A DNA stretch of 64,000 bases from Acidobacteriota bacterium (GCA_027314025.1 DAHVCP010000010.1:186001-250000), one strand, 5' to 3'; counted from the first letter of the stretch, positions 25,112-33,614 are shown. Made by a program: numbers and translations. The notes: generated by a model not told the origin, from the letters alone.

Positions 25112-27190
25112 CTAATTCTGCGTATTCGGCTTATAGGGATGCCGCAGGTACCGGCGGGCCAGAACCTGCGCGTTCTGCGTGTTGTCCTGGGTCGCGATCG
25201 CCAGTTGGTACTCATTAATGGCACGGTTGCGTTGCCCGGTCATGTCGAAGATCTTGCCCAGTTGAATGTGGCTCCAGACGGCGATCCAAGCCGGTTGCAG
25301 ATCCCCATTCAGCGCCGCGCGGTACTCGTTGGCCGCTGATTGCCAGTTGCGCTGCAAGTAAAACGCCTCGGCAATACGGTAGTGCGCCAGCGAGCTGATG
25401 GGGTTGATCTTCAGCGCCTTGCGATATTCCGCTAGCGCCGCCGTGAAATCATCCGCGGCGACTTCGTTGTCGCCCCGCGAGATGAGCACCCGCACCTGCA
25501 AGCCAGGCGTCTCCTTCAGCAGCCAGTCGTTCGGATCCACGACCACGCGCCGCGGCCGGGAGCTGGTCTCGACGCTGTAATCGGTGGACGGCCCTTGGGC
25601 TTGGATCCGCCGCCGCACGGTCGCGCCGTCCGTCAGGATTTCCAGCTCGACCGGCATGTCGAACAGATCCAGTTGCTGCTTCAGCGTGCCGGTAACGCGA
25701 TAACGGGCCCGGACCGAGAAATGGGGGATCGCGTCGTCCTTGGCCGCCCCGCCGCCGGCGGCGTGATTGGACGCCACCGCCTCCTGGCCGGGCGCGACAT
25801 CCGGCCGCTGCGGCTCGCCCAGCCGGTAAATCACGTATTGATTGTTGAACTTCGGCGCTCCCGTGCCGTTATACCACTCGGTGAAGAACGCCCGCAGGTC
25901 CGCGCCGCTGCTCTTCTCCAGTACCTGCTCGAAATCCTGGGTCGTCGCCGCCTTCCAGGCGTACTGCGCCACGAACTGCCGCATGCCGGCGAACAGGCGC
26001 TGGCTGCCCAACTGCCAGCGCAGCATATGGAACAGCATCGCGCCTTTGTCGTAGGTCAAGTCCTGGAACTGCGGGGAAAACGGATACAGCGACGCCGTAC
26101 TGGCCAGCGAGGTCTGAGGGTAGCTCAGGGCGCCCACGGTAAAGTCGGTAATGGCTTGGCGGTAGGCCGTCTTCCCGGCCATCTGTTCCACGTACAGCAC
26201 CTCGCAGAACCGCGCCGCGCCATATTGCAGCCAGGCATCATTCAGCGTCGCGGGGGTAACCATCACCCCGAACCATTGCTGCGCGATTTCATCCATCAGC
26301 AAGCGATAGTTCAGCGCCGTCCCGATGCTGCCCAGGGACAGGAAGATCATATTGGGCGAACTGAACGAAGGCAGGCTGTCGTTGGGCAGGGCGATGAAAT
26401 GCAGCGTCGTCGTGGGTGGGGTGCCGAAACGGCCGACGAGAAACGAATAAATCTTCCCCGCCGCCGCGCCATACTTTCGCACCAGCGCCTGGTCAACCCC
26501 CGAACCGAAGTAGAAGTTCTCGGTCAGCCCATCGTTGCGGAGCGTCAGGGCGTGGAGCGTGGTGACCACTACGCTGCCGGGAAACGTCGGCTGGGATTGG
26601 CGGTAGGTATACAGGACGCTGCCGTCGGTCTGCGGCACGGCGGTGGGCACGCCGCTGGCGACCATGCCGTATTGGCCTGGCAGGTCCGCGGCAACGGTCA
26701 TCGTGAAGCGGTCGGTGTTATAGCCGACCAGCGGAAACCATTCCCCGGGGTACAGCAAGAACGCGCCGTGCTGGCCTACGTAGGCGGTGCGAATGCCGGC
26801 AATGGGACTCAGCTCCGCGGTAGCCAACGGGCCCGAATAGGTAAACGTCAACGTCGTGGCGGCGCCCTGGTCCAGCGCCGCGGCCAGCGTAACGTTGACG
26901 CCATCCGCCGTCCGCTGCGTGGCGAGTTTGTCACCGCTGGGATCGGTAACCGAAGCGACCTTCAAGTTGGAATTGAGCGCGAAGGTAATGGCCGCGGTGG
27001 GCGCCGTCGCGGTCAGCACCACCTTCGCCGTCGCCGCCATTTGATGCTGCGGAAATTGGAACGCCAGCCGCACGTTGTAGTGGCTGACATCCACCGTCGG
27101 CGGCGGCGCGCCGGCAACCTGCGCCGCCAACCACGCCGGCGCGATCAGGAGCGCCACGGCCACCACCCACCACATCTGCATTCGTCTCAC
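25112..27190 (-). CDS. M1-aminopeptidase-like protein with lost zinc site, plus TPR repeats
   Basis: This 692-residue secreted protein has a signal peptide (MWWVVAVALLIAPAWLAAQ), an M1 N-terminal beta domain (YNVRLAFQFPQHQMAATAKV) and a thermolysin-like domain. In place of HEIAHQWFG it has DEIAQQWFG (residues 300-308), and in place of the third zinc ligand in NEG it has QYG. The ligands His, His and Glu thus become D300, Q304 and Y323 at exactly the family spacing; E301 remains. TPR-like repeats follow from about 575 (VAADDFTAALAEYRKALKIN). It is most likely catalytically dead and may be a periplasmic binding or scaffold protein. GTG 27190 overlaps the lpxB stop (GTGA) and has GGAGGA seven bases upstream, so it is coupled to lpxB. 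Confidence 0.88.
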   Translation of the reverse strand: MRRMQMWWVVAVALLIAPAWLAAQVAGAPPPTVDVSHYNVRLAFQFPQHQMAATAKVVLTATAPTAAITFALNSNLKVASVTDPSGDKLATQRTADGVNVTLAAALDQGAATTLTFTYSGPLATAELSPIAGIRTAYVGQHGAFLLYPGEWFPLVGYNTDRFTMTVAADLPGQYGMVASGVPTAVPQTDGSVLYTYRQSQPTFPGSVVVTTLHALTLRNDGLTENFYFGSGVDQALVRKYGAAAGKIYSFLVGRFGTPPTTTLHFIALPNDSLPSFSSPNMIFLSLGSIGTALNYRLLMDEIAQQWFGVMVTPATLNDAWLQYGAARFCEVLYVEQMAGKTAYRQAITDFTVGALSYPQTSLASTASLYPFSPQFQDLTYDKGAMLFHMLRWQLGSQRLFAGMRQFVAQYAWKAATTQDFEQVLEKSSGADLRAFFTEWYNGTGAPKFNNQYVIYRLGEPQRPDVAPGQEAVASNHAAGGGAAKDDAIPHFSVRARYRVTGTLKQQLDLFDMPVELEILTDGATVRRRIQAQGPSTDYSVETSSRPRRVVVDPNDWLLKETPGLQVRVLISRGDNEVAADDFTAALAEYRKALKINPISSLAHYRIAEAFYLQRNWQSAANEYRAALNGDLQPAWIAVWSHIQLGKIFDMTGQRNRAINEYQLAIATQDNTQNAQVLARRYLRHPYKPNTQN

Positions 27191-28449
27191 GGTCGTTCCT
27201 CCAACTCCGCCTCCACCGCGCCGGCGGCGCGCGACCAGGGAGAACAATCGGGGCTGGGCGCTGTGGCGGTTGCCGGCTGGGCAATCCGCGCGCCCGTGCC
27301 GGGGGAAAGCATCCCGGGAGGCTGAAGGCGCTGCCGCACCTCCTCGTATCCCCGCAGCATCACCTCCCGTGGCGATGCTAAGTCCTTCCGCCCCCGCCAT
27401 TCCTCGTTGCCCCCCGCGCTTGTCGTATTGAGCAGCTTTAGGGCCCAGTTTACAACGGCATCCGGCTGAAACCGGTCTTGAATCAACTCCGGCACGATCT
27501 CCCGCCCCGCAACCAGATTCACCATGGCGAAGTGGGGAGTTCGCACCCATCGCCGTCCCAGCCAATAGCTGTACGGGGATAGACGATACACAACCACCAT
27601 TGGGGTACGCAGCAACGCCGCCTCTACCGTAGCCGTGCCGCTGGCGACGATCGCCACATCGGCATGCGCCAAAGCGTCGTAGGCTTCCCCGTCCAGCACC
27701 GTCACCCCGTTCCGCTGCGCCGCGGGTATCGCCGCGCGCAGCCAATCCGCCCCCACCGTTCCCGCCGCGGGCAGAACGAACTGCGCGCCGGCTGCCTCCC
27801 GCAGCCGTGCCGCCGCCGCCAACATCGGGGGCAGGTTGTAGCCAATCTCCCGCCGCCGGCTGCCCGGCAGCAGGGCGATCGTCGGCCGGTCGGAGGCCAA
27901 GCCGTAGCGCGCCTGAAACTCGGCCCGGGTCAGTTGCGGCCGCACCGCATGCACCAAGGGATGCCCCACATAGTCCACGTCCATCCCGTGCCGGGCGTAA
28001 AACGCCGGCTCGAACGGAAAAATGCAAATCATGCGGCGCACCGTGCGGCGGATGGCTTCCACGCGCTTTCCCCGCCATGCCCACACCTGTGGGCTAATGA
28101 AATAGATCACCGGAATGCCGCGCCGCGCCGCCACCGCCGCCAAAGGCAAATTGAAGTCCGGAAAATCCACCAAGATCACCGCCGCCGGATGGCGCTGCCG
28201 CAGCGCCCGTCGCAGGCGCTGGTGCAAGCGATAGATGCGCGGCAGATGGGCCAACACTTCCACCAGGCCCACGACCGTCACGTCTTGCGCGTCCACCAGC
28301 AGCTCCACGCCGGCAGCGCGCAGGCGCGGCCCGCCGCCGCCAAAGAAATGCCAGTCCGGATGCCGCCGCCGCAGTTCCGCCACCAGTCCGCCGGCATGCA
28401 GGTCGCCGGAGGCTTCGCCCGCGACGATCATGATTTCCCGCTGGCTCAT
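27187..28449 (-). CDS. lpxB: Lipid A disaccharide synthase
   Basis: This 420-residue GT19 enzyme joins UDP-2,3-diacylglucosamine to lipid X to make the lipid A disaccharide at the inner membrane. Motifs: IMIVAGEASGDLHAG, VVGLVEVLAHLPRIYRL, LVDFPDFNLPLA, YFISPQVWAWR, YVGHPLVHA, ALLPGSRRREI and VASGTATVEAAL. It supplies the substrate for lpxK (7.6 kb) but is not in that operon. ATG 28449; its TGA overlaps the start of the M1-like gene. The last 35 residues (after WALKLLN) are variable. The divergent glycosyltransferase starts 71 bp away. Confidence 0.96.
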   Translation of the reverse strand: MSQREIMIVAGEASGDLHAGGLVAELRRRHPDWHFFGGGGPRLRAAGVELLVDAQDVTVVGLVEVLAHLPRIYRLHQRLRRALRQRHPAAVILVDFPDFNLPLAAVAARRGIPVIYFISPQVWAWRGKRVEAIRRTVRRMICIFPFEPAFYARHGMDVDYVGHPLVHAVRPQLTRAEFQARYGLASDRPTIALLPGSRRREIGYNLPPMLAAAARLREAAGAQFVLPAAGTVGADWLRAAIPAAQRNGVTVLDGEAYDALAHADVAIVASGTATVEAALLRTPMVVVYRLSPYSYWLGRRWVRTPHFAMVNLVAGREIVPELIQDRFQPDAVVNWALKLLNTTSAGGNEEWRGRKDLASPREVMLRGYEEVRQRLQPPGMLSPGTGARIAQPATATAPSPDCSPWSRAAGAVEAELEERP

Positions 28450-28520
28450 CCTCAGCTTTAGTATGAAGTGGAGCGGCCCCGGGCGGACCCGCCCGCACGG
28501 CGCACGGACCCGCGAATATT

Positions 28521-29495
28521 TTGGAACTTTCCATCGTCATACCCACGTGGAATGGCCGCGGGCTGCTGGCGCGCTATTTGCCCAGCGTGTTGGCCGAATG
28601 CGACCGCTTGGCCGCGGCCCACGGCCGCGTCCCGGAGGTCATCATCTCCGACGACGGTTCGACCGACGGCACCGCCGCCTGGCTGGCGGCGGCGTTTCCC
28701 ACCGTCCGGTGCGTCAGCAGCCCCATCAATCAGGGCTTCGGCCCCGCGGTCAATGCCGGGGTGGCGGCCGCCCACGGGGCGATCATCGCCTTACTTAACA
28801 ACGATGCCGAGTTATTGCCCGGCGCTTTGGGGCCGGCGCTTCCCGCCTTCGCGGATCCGGCGCTGTTCGGCGTCACGTTGCGCGCCGAAGCTCCGGACGG
28901 AGCCTTCGCTACTGGCGGCAAGCTCGGCCGTTTCCGCCGCGGTTTTTGGGAGGCGTGGCGCAATTACGATGGATGGGCAGGCCCCAGTTTCGCCCTGGTG
29001 GGTGGCTTCTGCGTCTTCCGCCGTGACGCCTTCCTGGCTTTGGGCGGCTTTGACCCGCTGCTGGCTCCCTATTACTGGGAAGATCTCGACTTGTCCTATC
29101 GCGCCCGCAAGCGCGGCGCGGAAATTCGCTATTTGCCCCATCCCGCCGTTCGCCATGAAGTCAGCGCCACCATTCGCCGGCATCGGCCGGCATTTGCACG
29201 CCGCGCCATCATTCACCGCAATCGCTTGTTGTTCCATTGGAAGAACTTGGACCCGGCTCGCCTGTGCTGGCATCTGCTTTGGGCTCACCTCATGCTGGTC
29301 CAACTGGCGCTGAAAGGCGATTTCGCCTACCATGCCGGCTATGTGCAAGCGCTAGCGCGCTGGGCGGCGGTCCGCCGTTTCCGCCGCAGCGAGCGCCCCT
29401 GTTGGCGCCGTAGCGATGCCAGCCTGGCGGTAACCGCGCCTCCGGCGGCTGCCTCTACGGCGCGCGCCAGCGTCTCGGCGCCGGCTCCGCCCTAA
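28521..29495 (+). CDS. Family 2 glycosyltransferase (rhamnosyltransferase-like)
   Basis: This 324-residue GT-A glycosyltransferase starts LSIVIPTWNGRGLLARYLPSVL and has the nucleotide-sugar motifs SDDGSTDGT and ALLNNDAELLPG and the acceptor motif YYWEDLDLSYRARKRGAEI. The C-terminal part after 270 is basic and variable, with a Pro/Ala-rich end. Enzymes of this kind add sugars to surface polysaccharides; the location beside lpxB suggests LPS or capsule, which is inferred. No ATG precedes the conserved start, so TTG 28521 is taken; no ribosome-binding site is obvious and the start is uncertain. Confidence 0.88.
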   Translation: MELSIVIPTWNGRGLLARYLPSVLAECDRLAAAHGRVPEVIISDDGSTDGTAAWLAAAFPTVRCVSSPINQGFGPAVNAGVAAAHGAIIALLNNDAELLPGALGPALPAFADPALFGVTLRAEAPDGAFATGGKLGRFRRGFWEAWRNYDGWAGPSFALVGGFCVFRRDAFLALGGFDPLLAPYYWEDLDLSYRARKRGAEIRYLPHPAVRHEVSATIRRHRPAFARRAIIHRNRLLFHWKNLDPARLCWHLLWAHLMLVQLALKGDFAYHAGYVQALARWAAVRRFRRSERPCWRRSDASLAVTAPPAAASTARASVSAPAPP

Positions 29496-29692
29496 GCCCC
29501 GGTCTAATTTGCCACGCCGCCCGCCGGCCGCGGCGCGCCACAACCCTCCGAGCCGGTGCGATTAGGCCCAAGGCCGCGTGCAACTAATCCTCCGCCCCGG
29601 GCGTCTTGCAGGAGGGCAGAGCCGCCACGCGACCGGCAGCGGGCATAAACTGTGAACAGGACAACGCCCGGGTGGCAAGCTTTGGGGGCACC

Positions 29693-29905
29693 ATGAACCG
29701 TTGGATCATTCCCGCGATCGCCGTCGGCGTGGCGATCTTTCTGTTGACCGAGCGCGGGCGCAACGCCCAGGACAAAGTGTCCTCCAACCTCAGCGATTGG
29801 GTCGAAAAGCTGCTGCACGTGAATGAAGCGGTGCAGGACAAGCTACAGAAGGCGCAGCGCGCGCTGGAGCATTTTGACCGGGCGCTGCATGAGACTCAGC
29901 ACTAG
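29693..29905 (+). CDS. Small single-pass membrane protein
   Basis: This 70-residue protein has one N-terminal hydrophobic segment (WIIPAIAVGVAIFLL) and an amphipathic, charged C-terminal helix (VEKLLHVNEAVQDKLQKAQRALEHFDRALHE), an arrangement like YtxH-type stress proteins. ATG 29693 is preceded by TTTGGGGG. It is alone between the glycosyltransferase gene and the convergent Lys-rich gene. No function can be assigned. Confidence 0.6.
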   Translation: MNRWIIPAIAVGVAIFLLTERGRNAQDKVSSNLSDWVEKLLHVNEAVQDKLQKAQRALEHFDRALHETQH

Positions 29906-30059
29906 ATCGTCCCCGCCGCCACGGTTCCGCTGACAAAAACCCCGCCGTCATCCCTAAATTGCCAGCCCCGCCGACTCGGCCGCATCCCCGCGGCAGCCCA
30001 GCGAGATGCCTGCCCCTTGGGCTTGCGCCCGGTCCCAGCGCCGCGGGTCCGCACCGGGG

Positions 30060-30097
30060 CAAAATAAAACGGCGGCCCTGCGCTCGCAAGGCCGCCG
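30060..30097 (-). terminator. Rho-independent terminator of the Lys-rich small gene
   Basis: Minus strand: stem CGGCGGCC / GGCCGCCG (30090-30097 with 30070-30077) with a 12-nt loop, followed by TTTTATTTTG. It lies 17 bp after the stop at 30115. Confidence 0.8.
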
Positions 30098-30114
30098 CTT
30101 CCGCTGCGTCGCGC

Positions 30115-30324
30115 CTAAAACAAGTGCGGCGTACCGGGCTTCATGGTCTTGGTCTTTTTCTTGCTCCAGGTCTTCTTGGTCTTGGTCTGTTTCTTGTTCT
30201 TCTTCTGCATCTGCACCGCCATCGTCGGCGGCGGCGCAACGGTCGCCAGCACGGGCATGGCGCCCAGACCCAACATTGCCGCCAAGGCTCCGGCGGCGGC
30301 CAACCAGTTCAGCTTTGCACGCAT
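30115..30324 (-). CDS. Small secreted Lys-rich protein
   Basis: This 69-residue protein has a signal peptide (LNWLAAAGALAAMLGLGAMPVLA), then APPPTM and a tail of about 30 residues dominated by Lys, Thr and Gln (MQKKNKKQTKTKKTWSKKK). ATG 30324 is preceded by GGGAGGAAG, a good ribosome-binding site; a longer upstream frame is not supported. A terminator follows, and a 13-bp inverted repeat lies in its probable 5' leader. The mature peptide of about 45 residues is strongly basic and could bind nucleic acid, polyphosphate or LPS; that is speculation. Unrecognised family. Confidence 0.65.
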   Translation of the reverse strand: MRAKLNWLAAAGALAAMLGLGAMPVLATVAPPPTMAVQMQKKNKKQTKTKKTWSKKKTKTMKPGTPHLF

Positions 30325-30701
30325 GTCGACTTCCTCCCAATTGGGTTTCGGGGGATGCAGGGCGGGAGGCTGGTTCACCACAAGGACCCTCCCGCCCTGC
30401 GTCCCTCTCGCCACCATGCTGCAATGGGTGGGCCGAAACCTACTGCGGCCGAAGCCGTTTGGCTGCAACACTGGTCCTGGCGGCCGCTTCCGTCCCGGCG
30501 CCTGGCGGTGCGACAATTCTTCCGATCAGCAGCAATTCCTGCGTAGTTACCCGCCTGTAAATCTATGATTTCTGAAGGTAAGCTGAATGTCCGCCGGGTG
30601 GCATTGCTGAAGACAACCTGAATCTTGCGCGTGAGAAAGCTTACCGGCCGCGACGGTGGCGGCGCGGCGCGCGAAATCCGCCAACTGGCGGCGCTGGGAC
30701 G
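30325..30701. other. Non-coding region between the Lys-rich gene and ccmD
   Basis: About 375 bp without a convincing gene. It holds a 13-bp perfect inverted repeat (30357-30369 / 30388-30400), the palindrome CCCAATTGGG (30336-30345) touching the Lys-rich gene's ribosome-binding site, and an 8-bp inverted repeat GGTAAGCT / AGCTTACC (30577-30584 / 30638-30645) in a less GC-rich stretch. The promoter of the Lys-rich gene should be here, but no clear -35/-10 pair was found. Confidence 0.6.
30357..30400 (-). promoter_or_regulatory. 13-bp hairpin in the leader of the Lys-rich gene
   Basis: GCAGGGCGGGAGG and its exact complement are separated by 18 nt. On the minus strand the structure sits about 33 nt before ATG 30324. 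It has no T-run, so it is not a plain terminator. It may stabilise the mRNA or regulate translation. Confidence 0.5.
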
Positions 30702-30833
30702 TTAATCCTCTGCGTCCTCGCTGCGCAACGCAGCCATTGCCCGCTCCAGCTCCCGCTGCCGCGCGCCCAAGGTGAAAACATAAATCGTGGTCACAATCCA
30801 GGCCACGCTAAACGCCGCTACCACGCTAACCAT
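30702..30833 (-). CDS. ccmD: CcmD-like heme exporter subunit (43 residues)
   Basis: A very short gene reading MVSVVAAFSVAWIVTTIYVF followed by a charged tail with RQRELERAM and ending SEDAED. One transmembrane helix plus a cytosolic amphipathic tail, the size and the position right after ccmC match CcmD, which helps release holo-CcmE from the CcmABC complex. ATG 30833 has GGAAGGAG about 10 nt upstream. CcmD proteins share little sequence, so the call rests on size, topology and synteny. Confidence 0.82.
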   Translation of the reverse strand: MVSVVAAFSVAWIVTTIYVFTLGARQRELERAMAALRSEDAED

Positions 30834-30854
30834 CGTTCCCAATCTCCTTCCGAA

Positions 30855-31598
30855 TTACTCCGCCAGCGCACGCGCCCGCCGCTGGAGCTCGATTTTGTGC
30901 CGCAACTGCTCCTGCCGGTAGCGCAGGCGCAACAGTGTCGCCGCCAACGCGATGTAGGCGGCAAATCCCACGCACAAGGCATAGAGCATCGCCGGCGCCA
31001 GCCCGGCGTGGGGACCGCCGAACAGCACCGGCTGCGGATGCTGCGTGCGCCACCACCGTATGGCCATATAATCCACCGGCACGGCCACGAAGATGAACAT
31101 CGCGTACGCCGCCGCCAGCCGCGGCTGCAACTCCGAATGCGGCGTGAACTGCCGCAGCACTAAATAGCTGACGTACATAATCCAGATCACCAGCGTCAGC
31201 GTCAGGCGCGCATCCCAGGTCCACCAAATACCCCAGATGGGCTTCGCCCATATGGGCCCGGTGATCAAATTGATGGCCAGCAGGGCCACCCCAACCTCCG
31301 CCGAGGCCACCGCCATCGCATCGGCGGCGCGGCTGCGGCGGGCGAGGTACCATACGCTCGCCATCAGGTTGATGAAAAATACGCCAAAGCCCACCAGCGC
31401 CGCGGGCACATGCACATAGAAAATGCGCTGATAAATGCCCATCGTGGCCTCGGTCGGCGCGGCGATCCAAGCCTGATAGAGCGCATAGAGCATCAGCGCC
31501 GCGGTCACCCCGGCCCACCAAGGAAGCCAGGGGGGCGCCTGCGGCGGCGCCGCCGTGCTTGCCGGCCCCGTTGGCCCCGCCGTTTCCGTTTGCTTCAT
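30855..31598 (-). CDS. ccmC: Heme exporter/lyase subunit CcmC
   Basis: This 247-residue integral membrane protein has six predicted helices and the tryptophan-rich heme-handling motif WGIWWTWDARLTLTLV. The flanking periplasmic His residues are present (IFYVHVPAA and TQHPQPV). CcmC attaches heme to CcmE on the periplasmic side. The first 22 residues are a Pro/Ala-rich leader. It lies 36 bp after ccmB and 21 bp before ccmD in the ccmEABCD cluster on the minus strand. Confidence 0.95.
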   Translation of the reverse strand: MKQTETAGPTGPASTAAPPQAPPWLPWWAGVTAALMLYALYQAWIAAPTEATMGIYQRIFYVHVPAALVGFGVFFINLMASVWYLARRSRAADAMAVASAEVGVALLAINLITGPIWAKPIWGIWWTWDARLTLTLVIWIMYVSYLVLRQFTPHSELQPRLAAAYAMFIFVAVPVDYMAIRWWRTQHPQPVLFGGPHAGLAPAMLYALCVGFAAYIALAATLLRLRYRQEQLRHKIELQRRARALAE

Positions 31599-31634
31599 GC
31601 CGCCTCCATCCCTTGCATCGCCTCCGTATTGGCC

Positions 31635-32390
31635 TTACTCAACTTCCAAAACCACATCCGCCAACAGCACGCCCAGCGCGGTAAAGATTGCATCATACGC
31701 CGCCAACAATTGCAGCCAGAATCCTGCCCCGCCCTGGCCGTGCAAATACACCTGTGTCGCCTGCACCATGGCGATCACCGCTGGTATGGCCACCGGCAAC
31801 AATAGCAGCGGCAACAGCAGCGTACGCTGCCGCGCGTGCGCGCCGAGGGCGGAGAAGTAGGTGCCCGTCGCGGCCAGAGCCCAGGTGCCCAGCACCGCCG
31901 TCAGCAGAATGCCGCCCCAGCGCGCCCCCGGCGGAGCGTTGAACAGAACCGCGAACAGCGGCAGGATGACGCCCTCGATGGCCAGCATCAACACGAACGC
32001 GGCGCTGAACTTGCCCGCCAGCGCCGCCGCCCGCGAAGCCGGCGAGATCGCCAATCCGGTCAGGCAATCGCCCGCCGTTTCCCGTGCAAACGCCCGGTCG
32101 AGCGCCAGCAAACCAGCGAACAAAAAGGCTACCCAAAGCAAACCACCGCCCACCCGCACCGTCAACGCCGCCTGCGCCTCAAAGGCAAAGCTGAAGATGA
32201 CGATCACCAGTAGGGCGTAGAACAACATGGCGTTCAGCGCTTGCCGCTCGCGCCATTCAATGCGCAGGTCACGCCGCCAGGTCGCCCAGAAGATGGCGAG
32301 CGGCGAAGGGTGGCCGGCCGGCGCAATCGCGGTGGCGGACGCCGGCGCGGTAGGCGTGGGAGGCGGCGCCGCCGGAGGCGTCATGTGCAT
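31635..32390 (-). CDS. ccmB: Heme ABC exporter permease CcmB
   Basis: This 251-residue membrane protein with six helices shows the CcmB pattern: ATWRRDLRIEWRERQALNAM near the start, LWVAFLFAGLLALDRAFARE and a C-terminal long hydrophobic stretch (LLPLLLLPVAIPAVIAM). It forms the ABC complex with CcmA that drives holo-CcmE release. Two starts are possible: ATG 32390 or ATG 32384, the second overlapping the ccmA stop as ATGA. The Ala/Pro/Thr-rich N-terminus of about 28 residues is longer than usual. Confidence 0.93.
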   Translation of the reverse strand: MHMTPPAAPPPTPTAPASATAIAPAGHPSPLAIFWATWRRDLRIEWRERQALNAMLFYALLVIVIFSFAFEAQAALTVRVGGGLLWVAFLFAGLLALDRAFARETAGDCLTGLAISPASRAAALAGKFSAAFVLMLAIEGVILPLFAVLFNAPPGARWGGILLTAVLGTWALAATGTYFSALGAHARQRTLLLPLLLLPVAIPAVIAMVQATQVYLHGQGGAGFWLQLLAAYDAIFTALGVLLADVVLEVE

Positions 32391-33091
32391 CGTACCCGTC
32401 CCCGTTCCATCAACAATTCGGCATTGGCCAAATCCGCCAGCACCTCCGGGGTATGCGTGCTGGCGATCATGGTCATGCCCCCATCCCGCAACTCCACCAA
32501 TAGCCGGCGCAGGTCGCTCACCGTGGCGCGGTCCAGGCTAGCGAACGGCTCATCCAGCAGCAGCACCCGCGGCGCGTGCAACAGGCAGCGCGCCAGCGTC
32601 GCCTTCTGCCGCATCCCCTGGGACAACGCGGAGACACGCAGATGGGCCAGGTGCTCACCGCCGACGCGGCGCAGGCTGCGGGCGGCGGCGTCGGCCGCGG
32701 CGCCGTGCAGCGTAGCGTAATAGCGCAGATTCTCCGCCACCGTCAGCTTGGGATGGAGCAGCGATTCATGCGCCAAAAAACCCGTCAGCCGCCGTGCTTC
32801 CGGCGTGCCCCAGCCAAAGCCGCCAATCCAGACCTGTCCCGAAGAGGGCCGCAGCGCTCCCGCCAGCACGCGCAGCAGCGTGCTTTTGCCCGCCCCATTT
32901 GGGCCCAGCAGCATCAGCAACTGCCCGGCCGGCAGGCGCAGATCCACGCGCCGCAGCGCGGCGAAGTCGCCAAAAAAGCGGCTTAGGTTACGGCACTCGA
33001 CCAAGCAGGAACCGCCGGGCGCCTCCGCCCCCGTCGGGAGCTGGTGGCCGCCGGCGGCTGAGTGGGCAGGCGAAATCGGCGCGGTGCTCAT
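32381..33091 (-). CDS. ccmA: Heme exporter ATP-binding protein CcmA
   Basis: This 236-residue ABC ATPase has Walker A LLGPNGAGKSTLLRVLAG, signature LSQGMRQKATLARCLL and Walker B VLLLDEPFASLD, followed by the H-loop region MIASTHTPE. The identity is set by the neighbours ccmB, ccmC and ccmD. The first 25 residues (to about AEAPGG) are an extra low-complexity leader; ATG 33091 is used but a later start cannot be excluded. ATP hydrolysis releases heme-loaded CcmE. Confidence 0.93.
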   Translation of the reverse strand: MSTAPISPAHSAAGGHQLPTGAEAPGGSCLVECRNLSRFFGDFAALRRVDLRLPAGQLLMLLGPNGAGKSTLLRVLAGALRPSSGQVWIGGFGWGTPEARRLTGFLAHESLLHPKLTVAENLRYYATLHGAAADAAARSLRRVGGEHLAHLRVSALSQGMRQKATLARCLLHAPRVLLLDEPFASLDRATVSDLRRLLVELRDGGMTMIASTHTPEVLADLANAELLMERGRVRCT

Positions 33092-33179
33092 GGGCGCAGT
33101 CTGGCGGACCCCAAGGGCGCGTCAGGGCCGGTCGGCGGCGATGCGCGGGCCTGCTCCGCGAGCGGCGGAGCGCCCACCA

Positions 33180-33614
33180 TTACATGGTGCCGGCGGTGGT
33201 AGTCGGCATCTTCCCGCTTGCCCGCACGCCCTTCGGCTCATAATGCGAAGCGCATTTGGCCGAGACGCCGGTCGCCCGGAAGGTGCCATTTTCCAGCCAA
33301 TGCCCGGCGGCGATGGCCTTGGCTTTGCCAACAAAGGTATCCGGCAGAGGATCGGTGCCGACATAGGTCACGGGCAAGCGGTTGTTTCCCGCCTCCAGCA
33401 CGAAATTCACGCCCGCTCCCGTATGCTGGATGCTTCCCGGCACCACCACGCCGGAAACGCGCAGCCGGCGCTGATGCGCCTGCGGCAGCGTCTGCAATTG
33501 GGCGATGGTGACGTAATAGCTCTTGCTATCGCGGATACCGGTGAACGCTAGCCAGGCGAAGGCGGCGAGAATTACCGCCAGCGCAATCCCGAATTTCCAC
33601 TGCGCAGCACGCAT
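33180..33614 (-). CDS. ccmE: Periplasmic heme chaperone CcmE, CxxxY type
   Basis: This 144-residue protein has one N-terminal anchor (FGIALAVILAAFAWLAF) and an OB-fold (RRLRVSGVVVPGSI, FVLEAGNNRLPVTYVG, DTFVGKAKAIAAGHW). In the classical HDENY heme-binding site the covalent His is replaced by Cys: C121-A-S-H-Y125, a CxxxY motif. Such Cys-type CcmE proteins are known from some archaea and Gram-negative anaerobes. CcmE takes heme from CcmABCD and passes it to CcmF/CcmH. It is first in the cluster, 88 bp before ccmA. Confidence 0.93.
   Translation of the reverse strand: MRAAQWKFGIALAVILAAFAWLAFTGIRDSKSYYVTIAQLQTLPQAHQRRLRVSGVVVPGSIQHTGAGVNFVLEAGNNRLPVTYVGTDPLPDTFVGKAKAIAAGHWLENGTFRATGVSAKCASHYEPKGVRASGKMPTTTAGTM

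Noticed and set aside
25595-27325. A 576-codon open frame on the + strand
   Set aside because: It is antisense to the M1-like gene and has no recognisable domain.
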